A stretch of DNA of 64,000 nt, taken from positions 434,001-498,000 of the forward strand of contig NZ_JAFMPM010000006.1 in NCBI RefSeq assembly GCF_017349355.1. Reading direction: 5' to 3'. This stretch comes from Thiothrix fructosivorans. Lineage in GTDB: Bacteria; Pseudomonadota; Gammaproteobacteria; Thiotrichales; Thiotrichaceae. Of this stretch, positions 23,890 through 32,937 are shown piece by piece. The notes under the pieces are model-generated. The model worked only from the letters and a program-made list of their open reading frames with translations. It made no database searches and was not told the DNA's origin. The translations under genes were made by a program, and so were the position numbers. Each line of letters opens with the position of its first letter. Positions within the stretch are counted from its first letter, which is position 1.

Positions 23890-24812
23890 ACCTGCCCGTT
23901 ACCCAAGGCCATGTGCTGCATTACGCCGAATTCGGCAATCCGGCGGGAATACCATTGCTGTTTGTGCATGGTGGCCCCGGTTCTGGCTGCAATCCCGCTC
24001 ACGCCATGCTATTGCACCCTAACGGTTTCCGCATTATCCAAGTCGACCAACGCGGTTGCGGGCAATCAACCCCCAAGGGCAGATTGTTAGGCAATCGTAC
24101 CGCTGCACTGGTGCGAGACATGGAAGCCTTGCGCCAACACCTCGGCATTCAACACTGGGCGATTTACGGCGGGTCGTGGGGCACAACACTGGCACTGGAA
24201 TACGCGAAACAGTACCCACAACGGGTGTTGGGCTTGCTGTTACGCGGGGTATTTTTGGCACGGTTGGAAGATTGGGAATGGTTCAGCTTACCTCATGGGG
24301 TAGCGCAGCAATTTCCGCTGGCCTACCAAACACTGTTAGACACCTTGTCGCCGCGCCAAGGAGAAAATCCTATCAACAGCCTGTATCGGCAATTGCTGAA
24401 TCCACGCACGCCCCTCGAAACGGCTTACCGTTACGCGCTCGCTTGGGATGCGTGGGAAGCAGCGGTGATGGGCTTGCCTGCCCCCGCCTTTGACCCTGAT
24501 GCCACACACTGGCAGGCACGGCTTCACCGCGCTCGTGTTTACAGCCATTACTGCGTCAACCACTTTTTTCTGCTGCCAACAGGCGTATTGCCGAACCTAA
24601 CAACGTTGCAACACCTCCCCATCAGCGTAGTACACGGCGTGAAAGATCAAGTCTGCCGCTTTGCCAGCGTCCACGCATTGACCAATGCCTTGCCGCAAAC
24701 GCAATTGTTCGCCGTCGAGGCAGGGCATGGAATGCACGAGCCTGCCCTACAGAATGCCGTGCAACACGCCGCCAGCACCTTACATGCCACGCTGATACGC
24801 ACCCAGCTCTGA
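23886..24812 (+). CDS. pip: Proline iminopeptidase (alpha/beta hydrolase)
   Basis: 308 residues. The alpha/beta-hydrolase oxyanion segment LLFVHGGPGSGCNP and nucleophile elbow GGSWGTTLALEYA (Ser about 105) are typical of proline iminopeptidases. It also has the DQRGCGQSTP motif and the catalytic His in EAGHGMHEPAL. Removes N-terminal proline from peptides in the cytoplasm. Overlaps the ATPase gene by 4 bp, so it is co-translated with the cytochrome c operon, although a functional link is not evident. Confidence 0.88.
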   Translation: MNLPVTQGHVLHYAEFGNPAGIPLLFVHGGPGSGCNPAHAMLLHPNGFRIIQVDQRGCGQSTPKGRLLGNRTAALVRDMEALRQHLGIQHWAIYGGSWGTTLALEYAKQYPQRVLGLLLRGVFLARLEDWEWFSLPHGVAQQFPLAYQTLLDTLSPRQGENPINSLYRQLLNPRTPLETAYRYALAWDAWEAAVMGLPAPAFDPDATHWQARLHRARVYSHYCVNHFFLLPTGVLPNLTTLQHLPISVVHGVKDQVCRFASVHALTNALPQTQLFAVEAGHGMHEPALQNAVQHAASTLHATLIRTQL

Positions 24813-24890
24813 CGCACCTCGGCGGATTTGTTTGCGCACCACCCGCAGCTAGCAGAAAATGCAGACTGGTCATTACGGAACGCTTTATTC

Positions 24891-26051
24891 ATGCTCACTG
24901 ATTCAGAACTTCGCGCTCGCCTGCATTTTTGGCGGGCCAAAGGCATCGGCCCCAGCAGCCTGCGCCGCATTGTGGAACATTTCGGCGGTGCTGCCGAAGC
25001 CCTGCGCGTCTCCGACACGGCGTTGCTGGAAGCCGGTTTGAAAAAGGAAGGCATTGCCGCCTACCGCGCCCAAGCAGACGATTCCGCTGTACCCGACTGG
25101 CGTTGGCTGGAAGCGGCGGATGATCACCACATCCTCGTACCCGAAGACAGCCGTTACCCCGCCTTGCTGAAACGTATCCGTACCGCCCCGCCGGTATTGT
25201 TTGCACTCGGCAATGCTGACTTGCTCAATGACCCGCAAATCGGCATGGTCGGCAGCCGCAATCCCACCCAAGGCGGCAAAGAAAACGCCCGTGCCTTCGC
25301 TGCCCATTTCGCCGTGAATGGCTTAACCGTCACCAGCGGTTTAGCCGTCGGCATCGACGCGCACAGCCACGAAGCCGCACTGGAAGCAGGCGGACATACC
25401 ATTGCCGTGGTTGGCAACGGTCTCGACATTATCTACCCCCTACGCAACCGCAAACTGGCGGAACGCATTACCGCGCAAGGCTGCATCGTCTCCGAATTCC
25501 CCATCGGCATCCCCGCGCACCCGCAACATTTTCCGCGCCGTAATCGCATTATCAGCGGTATGAGTTTTGGCGTATTAATCGTCGAAGCAGCCTTGCAAAG
25601 CGGCACGCTCGTCACCGCCCGTCATGCGATGGAACAGGGGCGCGAAGTCTTCGCCATTCCCGGCTCGATTCACAACCCGCTGGCACGCGGTTGCCACCAT
25701 TTAATTCGCCAAGGCGCAAAATTAGTCGAGACAGCTCACGATATTTTGGAAGAAATTTCACCGCAATTAAACGTCTGGTTACAACAGGATAAATTCCCGA
25801 CTACTGTTCAAGGAAAAGGGCTACAGATGACTGGTCATACGCTGCCTGACAGCGATACCTTTGATCCTGAATACGCACAAGTACTTGATGCGTTGGGCTA
25901 CGAACCGCTACCGATAGACCAGATTATCCTGAATACAGGCTTGACCGCTGAAGCAGTTTCATCCATTCTCCTTATGCTTGAACTGCATAACCTTGTAGCA
26001 GCATGTGGTGGTGGTCATTACATGCGATTGGGGTCAGGAACTGGAAACTGA
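24891..26051 (+). CDS. dprA: DNA-processing protein DprA
   Basis: 386 residues from ATG 24891; an upstream TTG at 24828 would add 21 residues not typical of DprA. An N-terminal helix-hairpin region (RARLHFWRAKGIGPSSLRRI) precedes the Rossmann fold with MVGSRNPTQGGKENARAFA, SGLAVGIDAHSHEAAL, PRRNRIISGMSFGVLIVEA, SGTLVTARHAMEQGREVFAI and PGSIHNPLARG. A C-terminal winged helix (PLPIDQIILNTGLTAEAVSS) completes it. DprA loads RecA onto incoming single-stranded DNA in transformation. One-base overlap with smg. Confidence 0.93.
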   Translation: MLTDSELRARLHFWRAKGIGPSSLRRIVEHFGGAAEALRVSDTALLEAGLKKEGIAAYRAQADDSAVPDWRWLEAADDHHILVPEDSRYPALLKRIRTAPPVLFALGNADLLNDPQIGMVGSRNPTQGGKENARAFAAHFAVNGLTVTSGLAVGIDAHSHEAALEAGGHTIAVVGNGLDIIYPLRNRKLAERITAQGCIVSEFPIGIPAHPQHFPRRNRIISGMSFGVLIVEAALQSGTLVTARHAMEQGREVFAIPGSIHNPLARGCHHLIRQGAKLVETAHDILEEISPQLNVWLQQDKFPTTVQGKGLQMTGHTLPDSDTFDPEYAQVLDALGYEPLPIDQIILNTGLTAEAVSSILLMLELHNLVAACGGGHYMRLGSGTGN

Positions 26052-26524
26052 TGAAAGAAAATACGCTGGACGTTCTCTTCTACCTTTTTGACAACTATCC
26101 CGACATGGGTGATAACCTGCCGGAAGACCGTGCCTCCATGCACGGTTATTTACAAGACGCTGGTTTCCTGAACAGCGAAATTACCCGCGCTTTTGACTGG
26201 CTGGAAAGCCTCGGCGACGACGCAGAGCGCGTGGAAGTCACTTACCGTTCTTCCGCCACCCGTATCTTTTCCCCGCAAGAACGCTACTGGCTGGATGGCG
26301 AATGCCAAGGCTATTTAATGTTCTTGGAACACGCAGGCGTGATCAGCGCCGAAGCCCGCGAACAAATCCTCGACCGCGTGTTGGAATTACAAGATGAAGA
26401 CTTTAACCTCGACCGCCTCAAATGGGTGGTATTAATGGTATTGCTGAATCGCCCTGAAGAAGGCAATAGCTTTTTCTGGGCAGAAGGCTTAAGCGTTTCC
26501 GGCGAAGCGCCTGTGTTTCATTGA
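26051..26524 (+). CDS. smg: Smg (DUF494) family protein
   Basis: 157 residues from the ATG at 26051, which overlaps the dprA stop by one base. Typical Smg start MKENTLDVLFYLFDNY and core WLDGECQGYLMFLEHAGVIS ... FNLDRLKWVVLMVLLNRPEE. dprA-smg is the usual order in gammaproteobacteria. Molecular function is not known. Confidence 0.9.
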   Translation: MKENTLDVLFYLFDNYPDMGDNLPEDRASMHGYLQDAGFLNSEITRAFDWLESLGDDAERVEVTYRSSATRIFSPQERYWLDGECQGYLMFLEHAGVISAEAREQILDRVLELQDEDFNLDRLKWVVLMVLLNRPEEGNSFFWAEGLSVSGEAPVFH

Positions 26525-26594
26525 AGAGTCATTCACCCACCTGACAGCTTGTGGCATCATAGCGCCTTTGTGTGAACAACCAACAGGCGCTGCC

Positions 26595-27452
26595 ATGACA
26601 ACCCAACCTAACTGGTTTACTGAACTTTCTGATTCCGGCACGATTTTCGGGCTGGAATTAACCGATGCGGGCAAAATTCACGAAGAGCAAACCCCGTTCC
26701 AGAAGCTCGCCATCTACGACACCAAAACCTTCGGCAAGCTGATGACGCTGGACGGTTGCACGATGGTGACGACCCGCGATAACTTCGTTTACCACGAAAT
26801 GATGGCACATCCGGTATTGTTCAGCCACCCATCCCCGAAGCGCGTGTGCATTATCGGCGGCGGTGACTGCGGCACGTTGCGTGAAGTCTTGCGCCACCCC
26901 GAAGTCGAAACGGCGATCCAAATCGACATCGACGAGCGCGTGACCCGCGTCAGCGAAATGTTCTTCCCCGAATTGTGCGAATCCAACAATGACCCGCGTG
27001 CGACCTTAGCATTTGAAGACGGTATTGCGTGGATCAACAATGCTGAACCCGGTTCGTTGGATGTGCTGATCGTGGATAGCACTGATCCGGTGGGGCCTGG
27101 GGCGGTGTTGTATAGTGAAGAGTTTTTCCGTGGCTGCTGGCGGGCGCTGGGCGAAAACGGTTTGCTGGTGCAGCAAAGTGAATCGCCCTTGGTTCACGCG
27201 GAAAAGATTATCAAGCCAATGCACGACACCATGCGTCAGGCGGGTTTCAGCGACACCAAACTGCATCAGTTTCAGTTGGTGAGCTACCCGACTGGCTGGT
27301 GGAGCTGCACGATTGCGGCGAAAGCAGGCAAGGTGGAATTTGCACGGCAAGCGGCGGCGGAAGCGTTGGCGTTCCCAACCCGTTATTACAATGCGGGGGT
27401 GCATCAGGGCAGCGCGGCGTTACCGCAGTTTATGAAGGAATTGCTGGGTTAA
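26595..27452 (+). CDS. speE: Spermidine synthase
   Basis: 285 residues from ATG 26595; a GTG at 26568 would add nine unconserved residues. The aminopropyltransferase core is clear: WFTELSDSGTIFGLEL, LMTLDGCTMVTTRDNFVYHE, the nucleotide loop CIIGGGDCGTLREVLRH, QIDIDERV, and LIVDSTDPVGPGAVLY. Transfers aminopropyl from decarboxylated SAM to putrescine. Stands alone, ending at a hairpin shared with the convergent yaeQ. Confidence 0.93.
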   Translation: MTTQPNWFTELSDSGTIFGLELTDAGKIHEEQTPFQKLAIYDTKTFGKLMTLDGCTMVTTRDNFVYHEMMAHPVLFSHPSPKRVCIIGGGDCGTLREVLRHPEVETAIQIDIDERVTRVSEMFFPELCESNNDPRATLAFEDGIAWINNAEPGSLDVLIVDSTDPVGPGAVLYSEEFFRGCWRALGENGLLVQQSESPLVHAEKIIKPMHDTMRQAGFSDTKLHQFQLVSYPTGWWSCTIAAKAGKVEFARQAAAEALAFPTRYYNAGVHQGSAALPQFMKELLG

Positions 27453-27476
27453 AGGAATTTCTGCCTGCAAAATGTG

Positions 27477-27501
27477 GGTAGTGACCCTGATGGTCACTAC
27501 C
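27477..27501. terminator. Hairpin between convergent speE and yaeQ
   Basis: GGTAGTGACC pairs perfectly with GGTCACTACC around a 5-nt loop. It has no T run, and it overlaps the last bases of yaeQ. Probably a bidirectional stop or RNA-end stabiliser. Confidence 0.45.
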
Positions 27502-28033
27502 GCGCCTGCAATACGTCCCAGTGAACCTCGACCTCACCCTTATCCCCCGCAACATAAGCAGAATCGCCGGTAATCGTGATCGACAAATCCATCGTGCGGC
27601 TCACCAACGCCGCCAACGCTTCAATTTCTTCTGCGGGAAAGCGGTAAAACGCAGCATCCAACTGACTAAACTTCTTCACATTTTGTGACCACCAGACATC
27701 CGACTTGCTGTTAAAGCTGTAAACACGCACCGCTCGCGCCCGATGCGTCGCCTTTTTGACGCGCTCTGGCGTAGGTTCGCCCAAATCAATCCACAGAGCG
27801 ATTTGCTCATCCATCGTGCGTACCCAAATGGCGGGTTCTTCCACGTCTTCCAGCCCTTTGGTTAGCTCAATCCCCTCCTGAGCATTAAGGCAATACGCCA
27901 AAATACGCACCATCATGCGCTCCAGCGTTTCGGAGGGATGCTGGGCAATGGTCAGATTCAGGGAATCGTAGTAATTACGTTCCATATCCGATAACGAAAT
28001 TCTGGCTTTGTAAATGGTTGGTTTGATTGCCAC
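27497..28033 (-). CDS. yaeQ: YaeQ family protein
   Basis: 178 residues starting at GTG 28033 (AAGG 8-11 bp upstream), which gives the standard YaeQ N-terminus VAIKPTIYKARISLSDMER. Further hallmarks are ETLERMMVRILAYCLNA, PAIWVRTMDEQIALWIDLGEP and the Trp-rich SDVWWSQNV. The family has a PD-(D/E)XK-like nuclease fold; its cellular role is unclear. An upstream in-frame ATG at 28084 would place the soe terminator at the start and is less likely. Confidence 0.85.
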   Translation of the reverse strand: MAIKPTIYKARISLSDMERNYYDSLNLTIAQHPSETLERMMVRILAYCLNAQEGIELTKGLEDVEEPAIWVRTMDEQIALWIDLGEPTPERVKKATHRARAVRVYSFNSKSDVWWSQNVKKFSQLDAAFYRFPAEEIEALAALVSRTMDLSITITGDSAYVAGDKGEVEVHWDVLQAR

Positions 28034-28082
28034 GGTGAACCTTGTCTGTTGCGTTGCTGGAACGGTGCGTGCGCATACTAAC

Positions 28083-28110
28083 AAAAACGCCCGCTGATGC
28101 GGGCGTTTTC
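28083..28110 (-). terminator. Intrinsic terminator of the soe operon
   Basis: AAAACGCCCGC and GCGGGCGTTTT form an 11-bp stem with a 4-nt loop; on the minus strand the stem is followed by TTTTTGTT. It lies 24 bp after the soeC stop. Confidence 0.85.
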
Positions 28111-28133
28111 ACGATCACTCACCACCAACCAAC

Positions 28134-29111
28134 TCACGTTGCCTGATAGTAAAGATTCTGCGGATGATTCGCCTGTGCGAAGAAGAACCAGCGCTCCGCC
28201 AGCAACCCCACATACTGAATCAACGCTGCCGCCAGCAACACCAGCGCAAACTGATTCGACCAACCAATCACCACCAGCGTCACTGGCACAATAAACGCCA
28301 TAATCAAGAAAAACACCTTGATCGCCTGCATGAACTGCGGCGTTTTGTGATGGAAAAACTCACGGGTATTAAACGAGCCGCCCATCGCCCCCTGTGAAAT
28401 CTGGGTAATCTTCGGGTGGCGTACCCCAATGGCGGTACAAGCCGTGCTCTTATACTTGAGGCGACCATTACGACGCAACGCAAATATACGGCTCACAAAG
28501 CCCACCAAGGTAAACACTAACGCCCACAACGCATACGCATCTACCAAGCTGCTACAGTAATACGCACTCAGCGCGGCAGCCAGTGAGAACCCCGATGCCA
28601 AACCCAACAGCGTGTAGTTAACAATCGTCAGCGGTGTTGCCCATTCCTGAATGAATTTGATCGCCGCGTAAATCATCCCCGTACACACATACAGCAAGAA
28701 CGCCAGCACACCCGCCACCAAACCCACCAACAAGGTCAGTTTGACTTCTACCGTACCCGTAGTAAAAACGACCGGATCAATCCCGAAATAGTGCAACGCA
28801 CCCCAAAGAAACGCCGTCCCCGCAAACGCTGGCAACACAATCACTTCACGCGCCAACCAGGAAGTACGCCACATGGTCGCTGCTCGCCATGCCCGTTCCG
28901 GTCTTCCTAAATGGAAAAACGACGCAAACAAACCCAACGCCATGAGCAACGTCACGATGACCGTGCCAGCAATGTACAAGGGCTGCGGCGGCATAACATC
29001 ACCCACCACCCCAAACGTGTTGTAAACCTGACCCGTGTACAGCGCCAGAAACAAGCCCTGACCCGCACCAATCAATGTGGTCAAAAAAATGACCGAAAAA
29101 GCAGGATGCAT
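28134..29111 (-). CDS. soeC: Sulfite dehydrogenase membrane subunit SoeC (DmsC-like)
   Basis: 325 residues from ATG 29111 (AAGGAG 8-13 bp upstream; the longer frame adds unconserved residues). Eight membrane spans and the DmsC/SoeC start MHPAFSVIFLTTLIGAGQGL. Also FHLGRPERAWRAATMWRTSW, typical of DMSO-reductase anchor subunits. It anchors SoeAB to the inner face of the cytoplasmic membrane and passes electrons from sulfite to quinone. Gene order soeA-soeB-soeC, leftward. Confidence 0.88.
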   Translation of the reverse strand: MHPAFSVIFLTTLIGAGQGLFLALYTGQVYNTFGVVGDVMPPQPLYIAGTVIVTLLMALGLFASFFHLGRPERAWRAATMWRTSWLAREVIVLPAFAGTAFLWGALHYFGIDPVVFTTGTVEVKLTLLVGLVAGVLAFLLYVCTGMIYAAIKFIQEWATPLTIVNYTLLGLASGFSLAAALSAYYCSSLVDAYALWALVFTLVGFVSRIFALRRNGRLKYKSTACTAIGVRHPKITQISQGAMGGSFNTREFFHHKTPQFMQAIKVFFLIMAFIVPVTLVVIGWSNQFALVLLAAALIQYVGLLAERWFFFAQANHPQNLYYQAT

Positions 29112-29124
29112 AAATCCAATCTCC

Positions 29125-29856
29125 TTAGAACAGGAAGTCGTCCAACGATGGCAAGTCAGAGCTGACCGGCGCACGCTGTTCTTCTTTCTTCAACGGGTTA
29201 TCAATACGGTTCAAGGATTCCTCAGTCACCTGAGACTTCATCTTACGCCGAGGCAGGTAATGGTTAGACGGGCGCGTCCCCCATTCCGGCATCAACTGAT
29301 AACCGCCACGTTCATTAATTGCCACCGACACGGCTGACATCGGGTCATGCACATCACCAAACAGCCGCGCACTGGTTGGGCAAGCCAACACACACGCCGG
29401 TTTGCGGCGATCTTCGCGCAAGCTGGTGTCGTAAATCCGATCCACGCACAAGGTGCATTTCTTCATGACCTTCTGCTTTTCGTCGATTTCACGCGCACCG
29501 TAAGGGCAAGCCCACGAGCAATACTTGCAGCCGATGCATTTGTCGTAATCGACCAGCACAATGCCGTCTTCCTTGCGCTTGTAGCTGGCTCCTGTCGGGC
29601 AAACCGGCACGCACGGTGGATCTTCGCAATGCAAACAGCTTTTCGGGAAATGCACCGTTTCCACGTTGGGGTATTCGCCCACTTCAAAGGTTTGCACGCG
29701 GTTGAAAAACGTCCCCGTCGGGTCTTTGCCATACGGGTTTTTGTCCACCATACCACCGCCGCCTTCGCTGGAGGTGTTCCACTCTTTGCAACTGGTGACG
29801 CAGGCGCTACAACCCACGCACACATTTAAGTCAATGACTAACGCTAACTGGGTCAT
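29125..29856 (-). CDS. soeB: Sulfite dehydrogenase iron-sulfur subunit SoeB
   Basis: 243 residues with four 4Fe-4S binding blocks: CVGCSACVTSCKEWN, CLHCEDPPCVPVCPTGAS, CIGCKYCSWACPYGA and CTLCVD with CVLACPTSAR. The last 30 residues are a charged tail. It conducts electrons from the molybdenum subunit to SoeC. Overlaps soeA by 4 bases and is followed by soeC after 13 bp. Confidence 0.9.
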   Translation of the reverse strand: MTQLALVIDLNVCVGCSACVTSCKEWNTSSEGGGGMVDKNPYGKDPTGTFFNRVQTFEVGEYPNVETVHFPKSCLHCEDPPCVPVCPTGASYKRKEDGIVLVDYDKCIGCKYCSWACPYGAREIDEKQKVMKKCTLCVDRIYDTSLREDRRKPACVLACPTSARLFGDVHDPMSAVSVAINERGGYQLMPEWGTRPSNHYLPRRKMKSQVTEESLNRIDNPLKKEEQRAPVSSDLPSLDDFLF

Positions 29857-32756
29857 GCTTCACCCCTTTTAAACCGATTCTTAAACAGACCAGAACCACC
29901 GATAAAGGTCTGCCATTTACCCACAGGCTTCGCCATGCCGGGGTAACGCGGCTGGGTCGGGAATTGTGGGAAAGTTGAACCTTGGTCTTTCTTATCCGCC
30001 TTGTAGACTTTAACGCGCACATCGAACCACGCCGCCTGCCCCGTGATCGGGTCGGAGTTGGAGATATGCTCGCCTTCCGCCTGATTCGGCAGCTCTTCGC
30101 CGATAATGTGATTCAGCAAGAAACCACGGGTGCATTCGTTGGCATCTTTTTCCAGACCCCATGCACCAGAGGCTTTACCAATGGCGTTCCACGTCCACAC
30201 CGTGTTCGGCTCGACCGATTGCGAGTAACGTGCTTCGCAACGCACGCGCCCGTGGGTGGATTCCACCCAAATCCAATCGCCGTCTTCAAAGCCGTACTTT
30301 TCGCCGACACTGGGGTGCATGTGCAAATAGTTGTGCGCGTGAATCTGCCGCAACCACGCATTCTGCGAATCCCACGAGTGATACATCGCCATCGGACGCT
30401 GCGTTAAGGCACTGAGCGGGAAATCTTGCTTATTGATCATCTCGTTTTCGAGCGGCTCGTGGTAAAACGGTAGCGCATCGAAGAAACGTTCCACCCGTTT
30501 ACGCAAGCGTTCCGGCGGCTGCTTGCCGTGCGAAATGCCTTGCGCGGCACGACGGAATTTGTGCAGCACTTCAGAATACAGGTGAATATTGATCGGCTCA
30601 GCGTGACGGGTCAGACCGTTAGCCTTCGCCCATTGCAGGTAGCCTTCGTTCCAGTTACGCATGTACTGGTAGGATTTCGGCATGACGTGGTGGTGCATAC
30701 AATTGTTTTTGGCGTACTGTTCCCACTGATTCGGGTTGGGTTCGCCACGCATGGTTTTCTGACCGTTTTGCCCGCGCCAACCGCTCAAGAAACCAATGCC
30801 AGACCCCGGTGCGGTTTCAAAATTGATAATGAAATCGGGGTAGTCTTTAAACTTACGCTTGCCCTTCGCATCGGTAAACGCGGGGAAGCCAAGGCGTGAA
30901 CCCAACTCAATCAATACTTCTTGGAACGGCTTGCACTGCCCCGTCGGTGGCAAAATCGGAATCCGCACCGAATCAACAGGGCCGTCGTATTCAGAAATCG
31001 GACGATCCAACATCGACATGACATCGTAACGTTCCAGATAGGTGGTATCCGGCAAGATCAAATCCGCAAACGCTGTCATTTCCGAATGGAACGCATCGCA
31101 CACCACCAGAAACGGGATTTTGTAGTCGCCGTTCTCATCCTTGTCCTTGAGCATGTCGCGGACTTCGGTGGTGTTCATCGACGAGTTCCACGCCATATTC
31201 GCCATGAAAATCAGCAAGGTATCGAGCTTGTATGGGTCGCCGCGCCATGCATTGGTAATGACATTGTGCATCAAACCGTGCACCGACAGCGGGTATTCCC
31301 ACGAGAAACCTTTGTCGATCCGCACCGGTTCGCCCGCATCATCGACGAACAAATCATCGGGGTCGGCAGGCCAGCCGAGTGGCATCCCGTCCAGCGGCGT
31401 ATTCGGCTTGACCGCATCCGGCGACGTACCCGTTTTCGGGCAAGGCGGAATCGGGCGCGGATACGGCGCTTTGTGGCGGAAACCACCGGGACGGTCAATC
31501 GTCCCCAGCAACGACATCAGGATGCTGAGTGCGCGAATGCTTTGGAAACCGTTGGAATGCGCCGCCAAGCCACGCATGGCATGGAACGCGACCGGATTAC
31601 CCGTAACGTGATCATGCTCATTGCCCCACACGTCTGTCCACGCAATCGGCAATTCGATTTTCTGGTCACGCGCTGTAATACCCATCTCGTGCGCCAAGCG
31701 CTTGATGGTCGCCGCCGGAATACCGGTAATGTCTTCCGCCCATTCCGCCGTGTACGATTCGACCCGCTCGCGCAGCAATTGGAACGCGGGTTTAACCGGT
31801 GTGCCATCTTTGAGCTTGAATTCGCCAATGAGGAATGGGTCGGCACCCGGTGTGTGCGTCGAAATCGGCTTATTGAGGTCTTTATCCCACCACAGCTTGT
31901 TTTGCGGATCAAAACAGCCTTCTTCCAACGGCACTTCAAAGCGCAGGAACATGCCGTATTCGCGGTTGTTCGGGTCAAGATTGACCAGTTCGGGGCCGTT
32001 GGTGTAATTCACCACGAAGTCGCGGTCATACAAACCTTGCTCGATGATTTCACGCGTAATCGCCAGCAGCAATGCACCATCTGTGCCGGGGCGGATCGGA
32101 ATCCACTCATCCGCCACCGCTGCGTAACCCGTGCGCACCGGGTTGATCGCAATCATGCGTCCGCCGTTGCGCTTGAATTCCGCCAACTCGATTTTCAGCG
32201 GGTTGGAATGGTGATCTTCCGCCGTGCCGATCATCACGAACAATTTGGCGTGATGCAGGTCGGGGCCACCGAATTCCCAGAACGAACCGCCGATGGTGTA
32301 GATCATGCCTGCCGCCATATTGACGGAGCAGAAGCCACCGTGTGCGGCGTAGTTCGGCGTACCGAATTGCTTGGCGAACAAGCCGGTGAGGGCTTGCATC
32401 TGGTCACGTCCGGTGAATAGCCCGAACTTTTTCGGGTCAGTGGCACGGATGTGGCGCAGACGGGTTTCGAGGGTGTCGAAGGCTTCTTCCCACGTAATCG
32501 CTTCAAATTGCCCTTCGCCACGGGTCGCGTTGGCTTTGCGGCGCAACGGCGTGGTCAGGCGGGCAGGTGAATACTGCTTCATAATGCCGGATGAACCCTT
32601 GGCACAAATCACGCCCTTATTGAGCGGATGGTCGGGGTTGCCCTCAATGTATTTCACCTCACCATTTTTGAGGTGGACATTGATGCCGCAGCGGCAAGCA
32701 CACATGTAGCAAGTGGTGCTTTTGATTTCGGTTGCTTGATTTGTTTGGGTAGTCAT
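29853..32756 (-). CDS. soeA: Sulfite dehydrogenase molybdopterin subunit SoeA
   Basis: 967 residues, the usual SoeA length. The N-terminal cluster site is CYMCACRCGINVHL (about 16-29) with a fourth Cys in VICAKGSSG. The bis-MGD domain has ARLTTPLRRK, FGLFTGRDQMQALTG, the FVVNYTNGPEL segment and the C-terminal PNTVWTWNAIGKASGAW. No Tat signal is present, consistent with the cytoplasmic SoeABC enzyme of sulfur oxidisers that converts sulfite to sulfate. A polysulfide or tetrathionate reductase is a less likely alternative because those subunits are normally exported. Possible FNR-type box 56 bp upstream. Confidence 0.9.
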   Translation of the reverse strand: MTTQTNQATEIKSTTCYMCACRCGINVHLKNGEVKYIEGNPDHPLNKGVICAKGSSGIMKQYSPARLTTPLRRKANATRGEGQFEAITWEEAFDTLETRLRHIRATDPKKFGLFTGRDQMQALTGLFAKQFGTPNYAAHGGFCSVNMAAGMIYTIGGSFWEFGGPDLHHAKLFVMIGTAEDHHSNPLKIELAEFKRNGGRMIAINPVRTGYAAVADEWIPIRPGTDGALLLAITREIIEQGLYDRDFVVNYTNGPELVNLDPNNREYGMFLRFEVPLEEGCFDPQNKLWWDKDLNKPISTHTPGADPFLIGEFKLKDGTPVKPAFQLLRERVESYTAEWAEDITGIPAATIKRLAHEMGITARDQKIELPIAWTDVWGNEHDHVTGNPVAFHAMRGLAAHSNGFQSIRALSILMSLLGTIDRPGGFRHKAPYPRPIPPCPKTGTSPDAVKPNTPLDGMPLGWPADPDDLFVDDAGEPVRIDKGFSWEYPLSVHGLMHNVITNAWRGDPYKLDTLLIFMANMAWNSSMNTTEVRDMLKDKDENGDYKIPFLVVCDAFHSEMTAFADLILPDTTYLERYDVMSMLDRPISEYDGPVDSVRIPILPPTGQCKPFQEVLIELGSRLGFPAFTDAKGKRKFKDYPDFIINFETAPGSGIGFLSGWRGQNGQKTMRGEPNPNQWEQYAKNNCMHHHVMPKSYQYMRNWNEGYLQWAKANGLTRHAEPINIHLYSEVLHKFRRAAQGISHGKQPPERLRKRVERFFDALPFYHEPLENEMINKQDFPLSALTQRPMAMYHSWDSQNAWLRQIHAHNYLHMHPSVGEKYGFEDGDWIWVESTHGRVRCEARYSQSVEPNTVWTWNAIGKASGAWGLEKDANECTRGFLLNHIIGEELPNQAEGEHISNSDPITGQAAWFDVRVKVYKADKKDQGSTFPQFPTQPRYPGMAKPVGKWQTFIGGSGLFKNRFKRGEA

Positions 32757-32811
32757 ATCAGTACGTAACTAAATAATGAATTACTGAAATACAGCGTTAC
32801 GCCGATAGTGC

Positions 32812-32825
32812 TTGAGATAGGTCAA
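32812..32825. promoter_or_regulatory. Possible FNR/CRP-family box upstream of soeA
   Basis: TTGAGATAGGTCAA has the symmetry TTGA-N6-TCAA, differing from the FNR consensus TTGAT-N4-ATCAA at one base per arm. It lies 56-69 bp upstream of soeA. Confidence 0.3.
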
Positions 32826-32937
32826 GGAATCAATCATAAAGATTATCTATATCAATAGATTTTTTCTATGGGAAGACAGCGCTACCCACAAGAGGTAGCG
32901 TTACTTTCAAAAAGGCTATTACAGAAGGGATAGTGGC

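Noticed and set aside
30921-32420. Long open frame (499 codons) opposite soeA
   Set aside because: Product is Arg/His-rich without domains; it is the antisense shadow of a strongly supported gene.
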